In this document: positions 25,995 through 33,878 of the stretch, in pieces
How the letters are laid out: every line of letters starts with the position of its first letter
How positions within the stretch are numbered: position 1 is the stretch's first letter
Assembly: GCA_035710515.1 (NCBI GenBank)
Contig: DASTDE010000004.1
Location: 591,434 to 655,433, forward strand
Reading direction: 5' to 3'
Origin: Candidatus Rubrimentiphilum sp.
Lineage (GTDB): Bacteria > Vulcanimicrobiota > Vulcanimicrobiia > Vulcanimicrobiales > Vulcanimicrobiaceae
DNA length: 64,000 nucleotides
Position numbers and translations under genes: made by a program
Notes under the pieces: generated by a model
Databases searched by the model: none
What the model was told of the DNA's origin: nothing
The model's input: only the letters and a program-made list of their open reading frames with translations

Positions 25995-27131
25995 ATGGGA
26001 GGCATGAAAGCCGGTATAGGTCCCGGTATAACGCGACGGCAGTTGCTTCGCACCGCGTCCGCGGCCGGCATTGTCTCGAGCGTCCCACGCTTCGCGCTCG
26101 CCGCTTTGAGGGAAGCGGGCACGCAGCTCACCCGTGTACTTGCGGATGAATCACGCGTTATCCGCACGGTCGTCGGCCTGCGGCCCTTCCGGCAAAACGG
26201 GTTTGCGTTGAGCGCTCACCGGTTCGGCCGAAAACTTCTCGTGCACAATTACGGGCACGGCGGCGGCGGGATCAGCCTTTCGTGGGGCGTTGCAACGCTG
26301 GCGGCCGATCTCGCCAAAGGCGAGGAGGCGAGGCACGCGGCAGTACTTGGCTGCGGCGTCATCGGATTGTCGACGGCGCGTATCCTGCAAGAGCGCGGTT
26401 ACTCAGTTACTATTTATACCAAGGCGATGCCGCCGAACACGACCTCAAACATCGCGGGCGGACAGTGGACGCCGACGCATGCGTTCGAGGACAACCTGGT
26501 AACGCCGCAGTTCCGAACCACGTTCGAGAAGGCTTCGACCGTTGCGAATCGCCGCTTTCAGCTTATGGTAGGCGCGCGATACGGCATTCGATGGATCGAC
26601 AACTATGAGGTCATGGATAAGGCAGCGGACGAACAACTTATTTCCACCGCGCGCCGGGACCACATTGCTTCATTGTATACTGACATCGCCGACATCGATC
26701 CGGCCAGCACGCCGTTCCGGTACCCGTTTGTAACGCGGTTCACCACGATGCTGATCGAACCCAACACGTATTTGCCGGCTCTGATCAGCGATTTCTACGC
26801 TGCCGGCGGACGCATCGTGAACAAACGCTTCGACGATCCGGCCGAGCTAGCGCGCTTACCGGAGCCGGTCGTCTTTAACTGCACCGGTTTGGGGTCGCAC
26901 AAGTTGTTTAACGATAACAATCTGTATCCGGCGCGCGGACAGCTCACAATTCTCGAACCGCAAGCGGACGTCAACTACATCGTGTTCGGCTTTCCGCAGA
27001 TTCTCTACATGTTTCCCAGGAGCGACGGAATCGTGCTTGGAGGAACGTTTCAGCCGCACGATTGGTCGCTGACGCCGAATTTTCAAACGCAGCGCGAGAA
27101 GCTCGCCCTGCTTCGACAGATATACCGTTAG
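25995..27131 (+). CDS. Tat-exported FAD-dependent oxidoreductase, circularly permuted D-amino-acid-oxidase type
   Basis: The 378-residue protein has a twin-arginine signal (TRRQLLRTASAAG). The D-amino-acid oxidase signature GLRPFR (61-66) and HNYGHGGGGISLSWG (84-98), which in ordinary family members stand at the C-terminus, come first. The FAD-binding GCGVIGLSTARIL (119-131), TTSNIAGGQW and VVFNCTGLGS follow, and the chain ends after VLGGTFQPHDW. All parts of the family are present but in permuted order. It would oxidise D-amino acids or related amines in the periplasm. ATG 25995 and ATG 26004 are both possible; GGGAGG sits between them and is too close to the second. A GNAT gene follows after 4 bases. 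Confidence 0.85.
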   Translation: MGGMKAGIGPGITRRQLLRTASAAGIVSSVPRFALAALREAGTQLTRVLADESRVIRTVVGLRPFRQNGFALSAHRFGRKLLVHNYGHGGGGISLSWGVATLAADLAKGEEARHAAVLGCGVIGLSTARILQERGYSVTIYTKAMPPNTTSNIAGGQWTPTHAFEDNLVTPQFRTTFEKASTVANRRFQLMVGARYGIRWIDNYEVMDKAADEQLISTARRDHIASLYTDIADIDPASTPFRYPFVTRFTTMLIEPNTYLPALISDFYAAGGRIVNKRFDDPAELARLPEPVVFNCTGLGSHKLFNDNNLYPARGQLTILEPQADVNYIVFGFPQILYMFPRSDGIVLGGTFQPHDWSLTPNFQTQREKLALLRQIYR

Positions 27132-27135
27132 GCTC

Positions 27136-27657
27136 GTGATCGCGGCTCTCACGGTCCGGGCGGCGACTCTCGCCGATATTCCGGCGATGGCCGAAGTGCA
27201 CGTGAGGTGCTGGCACGAGACCTACGCGGGGCTCATTCCAAACGAGCATCTAGGCCGCCGAACCGTCGCCTATCGCACAGCGCAGTGGAATGAAGCGCTG
27301 CGCGATCGCGATCAGGTCGTCTTCGTCGCCTGCGAAAGCAGCGGCGACATCGTCGGGTTCGCTTCGGGCGGACCGTCGAGCGAGCCCGTCGAGGGATTCG
27401 ATGCCGAACTCGGAGCGCTCTACGTCCTCGCGGCCGCGCATCACCGCGGCGCAGGCCGGCAGCTCGTGCACGCGATTGGCGGCGAGCTGAAGTCACGCGG
27501 TTTTCACGCGGCGTGGGTGCGCGTACTCACCGAAAACCCGGCAGTAGAATTTTACAAAAAGACGGGCGCCGAGTTCATCTGCGACGTCGAGGAAGACATC
27601 GACGGGTGTATGTACCGCGAACAGTTTTACGGCTGGCGCGACGTGGCGGCGATGTAG
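27136..27657 (+). CDS. GNAT-family N-acetyltransferase
   Basis: The 173-residue cytoplasmic protein shows the GNAT fold: N-terminal VRAATLADIPAMAEVHVRCWHETYAGLIP, the acetyl-CoA-binding segment LYVLAAAHHRGAGRQLVHAIGGEL (R-x-x-G-x-G/A variant HRGAGRQ) and a C-terminal ENPAVEFYKKTGAEF. The YAGLIP start resembles acetyltransferases in the RimI-like/phosphinothricin group. The acceptor is unknown. GTG start four bases after the flavoprotein stop; the stop codon overlaps the GTG of the lipid kinase gene by one base, so the three genes probably form one transcript. Confidence 0.85.
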   Translation: MIAALTVRAATLADIPAMAEVHVRCWHETYAGLIPNEHLGRRTVAYRTAQWNEALRDRDQVVFVACESSGDIVGFASGGPSSEPVEGFDAELGALYVLAAAHHRGAGRQLVHAIGGELKSRGFHAAWVRVLTENPAVEFYKKTGAEFICDVEEDIDGCMYREQFYGWRDVAAM

Positions 27658-28484
27658 TGCGTGCGCTCTTAGTGTTGAACGAGCTGGCGCGCTCGGGAAA
27701 GCGTCAAGCCGAACTCGTGCGCCGCACGCTCGCAGAGTGCGAAATCGATTGCGTTGACGATCCTGACGCCGGAAATCTGGACGCGGTTATTGCCGCCGGC
27801 GGCGACGGCACGATCTTGCATGTATTGCCGCTGGCGCTCGAGCGGGCGTTGCCGCTCGGCGTTATTCCGCTCGGCACGTTTAACGACTTGGCGCACACAC
27901 TCGATCTGCCGTTCGACATCCCGCAGGCCTGCGCGGTTATCAAAGCGCTGCATACGCAGACTATCGATGTGGCGCGCGTCAACGGCGTGTACTACCTCAA
28001 CGAAGCCAGCATCGGACTCTCCTCCCGGATCGCGCGGCGGCAGACGCCCGAGGCGAAACAGCGTTTGGGATCGCTCGCCGTACTTTCGGCAACCGTGCGG
28101 AGTCTGCGCGACGCCGTGCAGATGCGCGTCCGGATCGAGTACGACGGTGCGGTGGAGAGGTTCAAGACGCTGCAACTGACGATTGCAAACAGCGGCCATT
28201 TTGGAGGGATCATCCGTTCGGCCAACGCCGCGATCGACGACGGCTGGCTCGACCTCTACAGCGTGGAAGCGCAGAACTTTCTGCAAGCGATTGCGGTTGC
28301 GAAAAAAGTGATCGCGCGAGACCCCGTTTCCGGCGACGGGTTGCGCGTCAGGCGCAGCAAGGCTTTTTCGGTAAATACCGGTCATCGGCACCGCATTGCC
28401 GCCGATGGCGAGCCCGCGGGCACGACGCCCGCGTTATTTGAAGTCGTTCCGGGTGCGCTGAAGGTTTTGGTCCCGCAGCGTTAA
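27657..28484 (+). CDS. Diacylglycerol/lipid kinase family protein
   Basis: The 275-residue protein has the diacylglycerol-kinase catalytic domain: AAGGDGTILHVL (nucleotide-binding GGDGT), PLGTFNDLAHTL (the LGTxND motif), YYLNEASIGLSSRIA and the C-terminal beta domain with LTIANSGHFGGIIRSANAAIDDGWLDLYSVE. Members phosphorylate lipid substrates such as diacylglycerol, and bacterial homologues vary in substrate. The GTG start overlaps the stop of the GNAT gene. Its stop codon overlaps the stop region of a minus-strand micropeptide gene on the opposite strand. Confidence 0.88.
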   Translation: MRALLVLNELARSGKRQAELVRRTLAECEIDCVDDPDAGNLDAVIAAGGDGTILHVLPLALERALPLGVIPLGTFNDLAHTLDLPFDIPQACAVIKALHTQTIDVARVNGVYYLNEASIGLSSRIARRQTPEAKQRLGSLAVLSATVRSLRDAVQMRVRIEYDGAVERFKTLQLTIANSGHFGGIIRSANAAIDDGWLDLYSVEAQNFLQAIAVAKKVIARDPVSGDGLRVRRSKAFSVNTGHRHRIAADGEPAGTTPALFEVVPGALKVLVPQR

Positions 28485-28597
28485 GCGCGCGGACCCCAGC
28501 CTGAGAACGAGTGGCTTTCCGGCGTGCTTGCGATCACCCGGTCGAGCGGGATCGTCGGACGCAATTGCTGCGGCTCTTTGGTAAAGTCTTTTTTCAT
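28481..28597 (-). CDS. 38-residue micropeptide ending in GWGPRA
   Basis: This short frame encodes a 38-residue basic, proline-rich peptide (starting MKKDFTKEPQQLRP) whose last residues are SFSGWGPRA. The same GWGP-plus-basic tail ends a second micropeptide at 32466-32570, GLFLGWGPKL, and both have a TP pair before it. It follows the DUF5916-type gene by 57 bases on the same strand. The ATG at 28597 has GAGAAAG about 9 bases upstream; an in-frame ATG at 28615 would add six residues. It has no signal peptide. Because such short frames arise by chance, the case rests on the shared tail and its position. No function is known to me. Confidence 0.5.
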   Translation of the reverse strand: MKKDFTKEPQQLRPTIPLDRVIASTPESHSFSGWGPRA

Positions 28598-28654
28598 GGC
28601 GTTCTTTCTCGTCATTCCTCTTCGCTTACCGGAACTCGACGCCGTTTGTTTCGT

Positions 28655-30934
28655 TCACGTTCCGGCGCCGCCGCCGAACCGGAAGAGATACTTAATGATG
28701 AACCGGTCGAGCGTGCGCGACGCCGCCGGCGTGCCGAAGTTTAAGAACAGCTCGTCGCCGTTGCGGAAGCGGCGGTGATAGGCAGCCGCAAGATTTGTGC
28801 CGGGCGGCGAGAAACCGCCGCGCCCGTTGACCGAGCGCAGCGAAATCGTCAAGTTCTCGTCGGGGCCGAGTTGCGCGCCGAGCGAGATGCGCCGCAGCCA
28901 TTGCGAATCGAAGGCGCCCGTCGTAATCGCGCGTTCGAAACTTCCGTCGTATTCCAGCCCCAGCGAAAAGACGCCGATCGGCCGCGACGTCGAGATCGAG
29001 TATAAGTGCAGATAGTCGGGACCGTTGTCGTTCTGTCCGACGAAGCCGAAGCCGAACTTTCCGAAGTTGATCGACGCATCCAGCGGTCTGGCGGTGCCGT
29101 CTTTATACCCGAACGCGGCGGTAAACAGGTTGAACGTATCCGTCCGTCCGCAGAAGTAACCCGGGTATCCCGTGAAGTACGACCGCGGAAGATCCGGATC
29201 GTTGCACGTCGTGCCCACGCTCGCGGGGTCGAGCACCGAGTAGCTGCGCAGCTCGCTGATTTGCGGTCCGATGAAGTTCAGCGAGAAGCCGCTCGGAAAT
29301 GCGGCCTGCAGGCCGATGCTGGAGTCCGCCTGATGCACGGCTCCGGAACGATCGAGGAATCGATCGGCGTTCACGAAGACGAGAAAGTTTTTTACGCCGC
29401 GGCTCGAGCCGCCGGCGTCGCCGAAGAAACTGAAGCCGCGGATGTCAGAGTTGGCTGTGATTCCGTCAATAGGATTGTAGTTCGGACTGATGTCGCCGTA
29501 GTCGATGTTCCATTCGTAGTTCGGCTTGTGAACGTCGATGAAGCTGTTGAAGCTGTGGGCGACGCCCTGAGGCACCCACGTTCCGTGTTCGCTGGCGTCG
29601 TCGATTCCGTAGACGAAGCCGTTCTTGAGATTGCGTCCCTTGATGCCGGCTTCGACCGCGGTGTCGCTGCCGAAGATGCTGTGATGCGCGATCACTCCGT
29701 CGGCCCAGTAGAGGAACGTGCGATCTTGCAGGGCGTGCGAGTAGCCGAACGCCGTGTCGTTAAATTCGTTACCGGTAGACTGATCGTAGCCTTTGAAGTT
29801 CAACACGCCGAACGATTGCCGGCCGAACGTTCCCTCAACTTTGGCGCCGCGATCGAACGGGCCGACCGACGGCGAGTAAAAGATCTCGTTGCCGCCGATC
29901 GGCGCCTGGTTCGGATTCAAGAACTGCGCGCCTTGCGCAAAGAACGGCCGGTACTCTCGCAAGAAGCGGCGGAACTCTTGCGGCGCGATCGTCTGCTGAT
30001 CGATCTCGACGTTTGAGAAGTCCGGATTGAGCGTCCCGACGAAATTGATCGTACTGGTCAGCGGATAGGTGACGTCGAGGCCTACCGGGCGCGCGTCTTG
30101 TTTCAGAAACTGGCCGTTGGCCTGCTGGAAGAGTTTGCGGTCTCGCCCAATGCTTTCCAGCGCGAAGATCTCGACGTGCGGTTTCGGCAGCGCGGTCCGC
30201 GCGTTCAATCCGGTAATGCCGGTCCACGACGGCCAAAAGCGCGCTTCGGTGAAGAGCGGCCAGCCGTTGCTGACTTGCACGTCCTGCATCACGCCATCGT
30301 AGGCCCACGTGTAGCGCTCGTTCGGCGCGGCGACGCTGCGAAAGAAATTGATCCGCCAGCTTTGCGGCGAGCCGGCATGGATGCGCATCGCACTCAACGG
30401 GATGACCATGACCGCATTCCACGAGTCGCCTTGGATCGCAGCCGCGGCTTGCCACAGCGGGCGATAGCGCGCGTTTTCGTTGGCTTGCTGGTAGCGTACG
30501 CCGCGCGGCGTCGTCTCGAAAAAGTAGATATTGGTGCCCGCGCCGCTCGTGTCGATTCCCACGCCCACAAAATCGTCGGTGCCGAAGCCGACGTCGTTGG
30601 TGGTCTGCGTGGCGGTGATCGGTGTCCCTTTCTGTTCGGCGTGAAAGGCGACGTAGAGATTGACGGAGTCGTAGAGCATCCACACTTGCGTCGGATGCGG
30701 AGCGATGGTTCGCGTGGTGAGATCCTCGAAGCCGCCGGATTCCGGAATCGCGCCCGGTTGCCAGGCAGACGCCGGAATGGACGGGTCGAGCGGGATCGGC
30801 GCGGCGGCCCGCACGGCCGGAACTTGCACGGTTGCCTGTACCGAGGCGTGCGCCGGCTGCACGCACGCAAATGCGAGCGCGGCAGCCACAAGCACGAAAA
30901 CGGCGCGCGGAGAACTTCTCAAAGGAAACACCAC
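28655..30934 (-). CDS. DUF5916-type outer-membrane protein with CBM9-like N-terminal domain
   Basis: The 759-residue protein has a signal peptide ending VQPAHAS and a carbohydrate-binding family-9-like domain (about residues 50-240: ASAWQPGAIPESGGFEDLT, QVWMLYDSVNLYVAFHAEQ, DDFVGVGIDT, WNAVMVIPLSAM, WRINFFRS). The remainder is a long beta-rich DUF5916 region with barrel-like strands ending in FIIKYLFRFG (DFSNVEIDQQTIAPQEFRRFLREYRPFFAQG is the most conserved block). It probably sits in the outer membrane; binding or transport of a carbohydrate is inference. GTG start. Transcribed divergently from a wHTH-TPR regulator, with about 70 bases between them, and followed by the GWGPRA micropeptide. 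Confidence 0.85.
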   Translation of the reverse strand: MVFPLRSSPRAVFVLVAAALAFACVQPAHASVQATVQVPAVRAAAPIPLDPSIPASAWQPGAIPESGGFEDLTTRTIAPHPTQVWMLYDSVNLYVAFHAEQKGTPITATQTTNDVGFGTDDFVGVGIDTSGAGTNIYFFETTPRGVRYQQANENARYRPLWQAAAAIQGDSWNAVMVIPLSAMRIHAGSPQSWRINFFRSVAAPNERYTWAYDGVMQDVQVSNGWPLFTEARFWPSWTGITGLNARTALPKPHVEIFALESIGRDRKLFQQANGQFLKQDARPVGLDVTYPLTSTINFVGTLNPDFSNVEIDQQTIAPQEFRRFLREYRPFFAQGAQFLNPNQAPIGGNEIFYSPSVGPFDRGAKVEGTFGRQSFGVLNFKGYDQSTGNEFNDTAFGYSHALQDRTFLYWADGVIAHHSIFGSDTAVEAGIKGRNLKNGFVYGIDDASEHGTWVPQGVAHSFNSFIDVHKPNYEWNIDYGDISPNYNPIDGITANSDIRGFSFFGDAGGSSRGVKNFLVFVNADRFLDRSGAVHQADSSIGLQAAFPSGFSLNFIGPQISELRSYSVLDPASVGTTCNDPDLPRSYFTGYPGYFCGRTDTFNLFTAAFGYKDGTARPLDASINFGKFGFGFVGQNDNGPDYLHLYSISTSRPIGVFSLGLEYDGSFERAITTGAFDSQWLRRISLGAQLGPDENLTISLRSVNGRGGFSPPGTNLAAAYHRRFRNGDELFLNFGTPAASRTLDRFIIKYLFRFGGGAGT

Positions 30935-31003
30935 ATTTCAACTACTAAATTAATACTAAACGGTTTCGGCAGTCTTGAAAAAGTTCTCAAAAGGAAGCGC
31001 CGC

Positions 31004-32383
31004 ATGAGCATCTACAGTTTCGGTCCGTTTTGCCTCGACCCCGAACGCCTGCTGCTGACGCTAGCGGGCGAGCCGGTCGCGCTGGGTCCCAAAGTGGTGG
31101 AGACGCTGCTTGCGCTCATCGAGCGTCCGGGCGAAACGCTCACGAAGAACGAGCTGCTCGACCGGATCTGGCCCGAGGGCTTCATTGAAGAGAGCAGTCT
31201 CGCGCAAAACATCTACGTCATTCGTAAAGTCTTGCGCGCCCATTGGACCGACGCCATTCAAACGGTCCCGCGCCGCGGGTACCGCTTCGCGGGTGACGTC
31301 GTACGGAACGCCGTGCCGGCGCAAGCGAAACGGCGGACCATCCCGCGCTTCTTTTATGGAACGGCTGCCGCAGCGCTGGCGCTCGCGTTCAGCCTCGGAT
31401 TGATGCACGAGACCGCCCGCTCGCAAGCGCAGCAGTTCAGTGCGCCCGCCGCGCGGCTCTTCGCCGTCGGCACCTACTATTGGAAGCAGCGCACCGAGAG
31501 CGGCGTGCAAAAGAGCATCCACTATTTTACGGCCGTCATCAAAACGGATCCCAAGAACGCACGCGGATATGCGGCACTGGCGCAGGCCTACGCGATCGCC
31601 GCCGACTACGGCTACGGGTCGCTTAAACCCAAGCAATCCTACGCACGGGCCCGCACGATCGCGCGCCGGGCAGTGGCCATGGATACGAATTTGGCCGAAG
31701 CGCACGCGGCGCTCGGAATTGCCGAGGACGTGGCTGGCTCGCGGACGGCCGCGCGCGAGCAATTCTACAAGGCCGTCCAGCTCGATCCGAACTACGCCAC
31801 GGCCCACCAATGGTACGGATCGGCCTTGCTGGAGCAGGGACGGCCGCGCGAGGCGCTGGCCGAACTGCAAAAAGCCTTACAGCTGGATCCGGTTTCCGTG
31901 GCGACACTGGCCTGGCTCTCCAGCGCCGCCTACCTCTCCCGGGATTATGCTCAAGCGATTGCCTATGCCCGGCAGACGCTGGAATTCGCTCCCCAGCGTC
32001 GCGACGCGTACTTCACCCTGGGTCTAGGATACGAGGCGTTGGGCAACTACCGGGGAGCCGTCGAGGCCTATCGCGGGTATGCTCAGCGGTGCGCCGGGTG
32101 CCGGTTCGAGGCCGCCGCCCTGCTCGCCCACGCCTATGCCCGATGGGGCGATTACCGGAGGGCCCTCCAGCAACTGAGCCTAGCCAGCCACAAACGCGGC
32201 ATGGGAGCGCCGGACCCGGGAGACCTGGCGGTGGCTCTGGTTGCCTTGAACCGCCGGTCCGACGCGCTGGCGGCGCTCAAGGCTGCCACTCGCGGTGAGA
32301 CGGCCACACTCGGGCTCGACCCGCGCCTCGACCCGATCCGCCGGGATCCCGCCTTCAGAAAATATTTTCGCGCCCCGGCCTAA
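31004..32383 (+). CDS. Winged-helix (CadC/OmpR-type) regulator with transmembrane helix and TPR domain
   Basis: The 459-residue protein has an N-terminal OmpR/PhoB-type winged helix (FGPFCLDPERLLLTLAGEPVALGPKVVETLLALIERPGETLTKNELLDRIWPEGFIEESSLAQNIYVIRKVL and VPRRGYRF), one transmembrane helix (FFYGTAAAALALAFSLGLMH, about 113-133) and six or more tetratricopeptide repeats in the exported part. This is the one-component ToxR/CadC-type layout, where a periplasmic sensor controls a cytoplasmic DNA-binding domain. The ATG has AGGAAG six bases upstream. The divergent outer-membrane gene at 28655 is its probable target. The frame continues open far upstream, antisense to that gene, but that is not coding. 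Confidence 0.9.
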   Translation: MSIYSFGPFCLDPERLLLTLAGEPVALGPKVVETLLALIERPGETLTKNELLDRIWPEGFIEESSLAQNIYVIRKVLRAHWTDAIQTVPRRGYRFAGDVVRNAVPAQAKRRTIPRFFYGTAAAALALAFSLGLMHETARSQAQQFSAPAARLFAVGTYYWKQRTESGVQKSIHYFTAVIKTDPKNARGYAALAQAYAIAADYGYGSLKPKQSYARARTIARRAVAMDTNLAEAHAALGIAEDVAGSRTAAREQFYKAVQLDPNYATAHQWYGSALLEQGRPREALAELQKALQLDPVSVATLAWLSSAAYLSRDYAQAIAYARQTLEFAPQRRDAYFTLGLGYEALGNYRGAVEAYRGYAQRCAGCRFEAAALLAHAYARWGDYRRALQQLSLASHKRGMGAPDPGDLAVALVALNRRSDALAALKAATRGETATLGLDPRLDPIRRDPAFRKYFRAPA

Positions 32384-32389
32384 AAGGGG

Positions 32390-32449
32390 TTGACTTCGCT
32401 TCTTCTTGTGCTATTATACTAGCGTACTAGTACAACAGTGTACTAGTAG
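32390..32449 (+). promoter_or_regulatory. Promoter with triple TACTAG operator for the GntR/ABC operon
   Basis: TTGACT (32390-32395) and TATTAT (32412-32417) are spaced 16 bases apart. Three TACTAG cores follow at 32417, 32425 and 32441. The middle one is within the perfect palindrome GTACTAGTAC (32424-32433) and the last within GTACTAGTAG. Spacings of 8 and 16 bases fit binding by the GntR protein encoded in the same operon. Confidence 0.65.
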
Positions 32450-32465
32450 TTAAGGAGAAGAAGAC

Positions 32466-32570
32466 ATGACGTTCCCCATCAATTTCCAAGAGGCGTCCGA
32501 GCGGCGCACCCCCTCGTTCCCGCTCTCGAACCAAAGCGGTCTGTTCCTCGGCTGGGGTCCGAAGCTGTAA
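32466..32570 (+). CDS. 34-residue micropeptide ending in GWGPKL
   Basis: This 34-residue frame follows a strong promoter and operator and has AAGGAG eight bases before the ATG, so it is very likely translated. It encodes a peptide beginning MTFPINFQEA, with a middle rich in serine and proline, and ending GLFLGWGPKL. The end resembles SFSGWGPRA of the micropeptide at 28481-28597. It is the first gene of an operon with a GntR regulator and an ABC exporter, an arrangement often seen for exported or sensed peptides. No modification enzyme or leader-peptidase domain was found nearby. The peptide may be a substrate, a signal or a leader regulating the operon. Confidence 0.65.
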   Translation: MTFPINFQEASERRTPSFPLSNQSGLFLGWGPKL

Positions 32571-32580
32571 AGGCGACCTG

Positions 32581-32976
32581 ATGCCGGCAATTTTCACGGT
32601 AGACCCGCGCAGCGGCGTTCCGATCTACCTGCAACTCATCGAACAAGTCAAGCGCTCAGTCGCCCTCGGCGTGCTGTCTCCAGGGGAGCAGCTCCCGACC
32701 GTCAAGCAACTGGCACTCGACCTGACCATCAACGCGAACACCGTGGCGCGGGCGTACCGCGACCTCGAGCGCGATGAGGTCATCGAAACCGCCCCCGGCC
32801 GCGGATCGTTTGTCCGCGCCGACGGCGTAGCTCACCAGGTAGGCGCGGCGGGAGACGTGGTCGCTGAAGCAGTCACGCAGGCCGTTCGTGAAGCCAAGTC
32901 CTTAGGATTGCCCGCCGGCAAAGTACGCCAACTTTTTGAAGCCGCCGTCGCGCGGTGGTTTCCGGAGGAAAAATGA
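32581..32976 (+). CDS. GntR-family (YtrA-type) transcriptional regulator
   Basis: The 131-residue regulator has the GntR winged helix (GVPIYLQLIEQVKRSVALGVLSPGEQLPTVKQLALDLTINANTVARAYRDLERDEVIETAPGRGSFV) and only a short helical tail, as in YtrA-type members, which typically repress an adjacent ABC transporter operon. The tail (AVTQAVREAKSLGLPAGKVRQLFEAAVARWFPEE) is short for ligand binding. It starts 11 bases after the micropeptide stop and its stop overlaps the ATPase start (ATGA). The TACTAG cluster upstream is its probable operator. Confidence 0.9.
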   Translation: MPAIFTVDPRSGVPIYLQLIEQVKRSVALGVLSPGEQLPTVKQLALDLTINANTVARAYRDLERDEVIETAPGRGSFVRADGVAHQVGAAGDVVAEAVTQAVREAKSLGLPAGKVRQLFEAAVARWFPEEK

Positions 32977-33878
32977 GCACCATCTCCATCCAGCGCTTGA
33001 GCAAGTCGTACGGAAATTTTATGGCCGTAGACGACGTGACCATCGACATCCCGAGCGGTTCCGTCTTCGGTTTGCTCGGCCCCAACGGGGCCGGCAAGAC
33101 GACAACGTTCAAATGTTTGCTCGGACTGGCGCGCCCGACTCTCGGCACCATCCGTTTCGACGGGCAGCCGCTGACGCCGCCGCTCTTCGAAAGTATCGCC
33201 TACATTCCGGAGCGCAGCGTTCTCTATGACTGGATGAGCGCGGCCGAACATCTGGAGATGCAGCGCCGCACCTTCGCGCGCTATGACGCAGCGCGAGCCA
33301 AAGATTTGATGGCGCTTTTCAGCCTGGATCCCCGCAAACGCGTACGGGCGATGTCCAAGGGCATGCGCAGCGCGCTCGCGATCGTGATGGCGTTCGCCAC
33401 TCATCCCGAGACGCTTATCCTGGACGAGCCGACCAGCGGACTCGATCCGGTGAATCAGCGCGCGGTCCTCAACCTTATTATCGAAGCGGCGGCGCAGGGC
33501 GCGACCGTGGTTCTTTCTTCGCATCAGATCGGACAAGTGGAGCGCGCCGCCGATCACATCGCGGTGCTTCAGCGCGGCAAAGTCGTCTTGGGCGGCGCGG
33601 TTGACGATCTGAAGTCCGACCGCAAGATCGTCGAAGGCGTGTTCGTCTCCGAAACGATCGCCCTCGACGGATTGCGCCGCGACTCGCGGATCGAGCGGCT
33701 CGACCAATCCGGCCGCATTCTGCGGCTCACGGTCACCGCCGATGGCGCGGGGCTGGCCGAGACACTGTCGCAGATGGGTGCGCAGAGCGTGCGCATCGTG
33801 GACCTGAACTTGGAGGATATCTTCCTGAACGCCGTCTCGCCTGGTACGGCGACCGCCGACGTGGTGGAAGCCCGCTAA
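32973..33878 (+). CDS. ABC transporter ATP-binding protein
   Basis: The 301-residue ATPase has all motifs: Walker A GPNGAGKTTT, Q-loop in YIPERSVL, signature MSKGMRSALAI, Walker B LILDEPTSGLDP and the H-loop SSHQIGQVE. The C-terminal 80 residues after the nucleotide domain are typical of drug/peptide exporters of the BcrA/YtrB group. It begins with ATG overlapping the GntR stop and is preceded by GGAGG inside that gene, so translation is coupled. It should energise the two permeases encoded next. Confidence 0.92.
   Translation: MSTISIQRLSKSYGNFMAVDDVTIDIPSGSVFGLLGPNGAGKTTTFKCLLGLARPTLGTIRFDGQPLTPPLFESIAYIPERSVLYDWMSAAEHLEMQRRTFARYDAARAKDLMALFSLDPRKRVRAMSKGMRSALAIVMAFATHPETLILDEPTSGLDPVNQRAVLNLIIEAAAQGATVVLSSHQIGQVERAADHIAVLQRGKVVLGGAVDDLKSDRKIVEGVFVSETIALDGLRRDSRIERLDQSGRILRLTVTADGAGLAETLSQMGAQSVRIVDLNLEDIFLNAVSPGTATADVVEAR

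Noticed and set aside
29006-30016. 336-codon plus-strand frame opposite the DUF5916 gene
   Set aside because: Antisense shadow with no domain; the opposite frame has a signal peptide and conserved blocks.
30098-31003. Long plus-strand frame running into the wHTH-TPR gene
   Set aside because: It lies antisense to the DUF5916 gene, has no domain, and the real gene has a strong ribosome binding site and a typical N-terminus at 31004.
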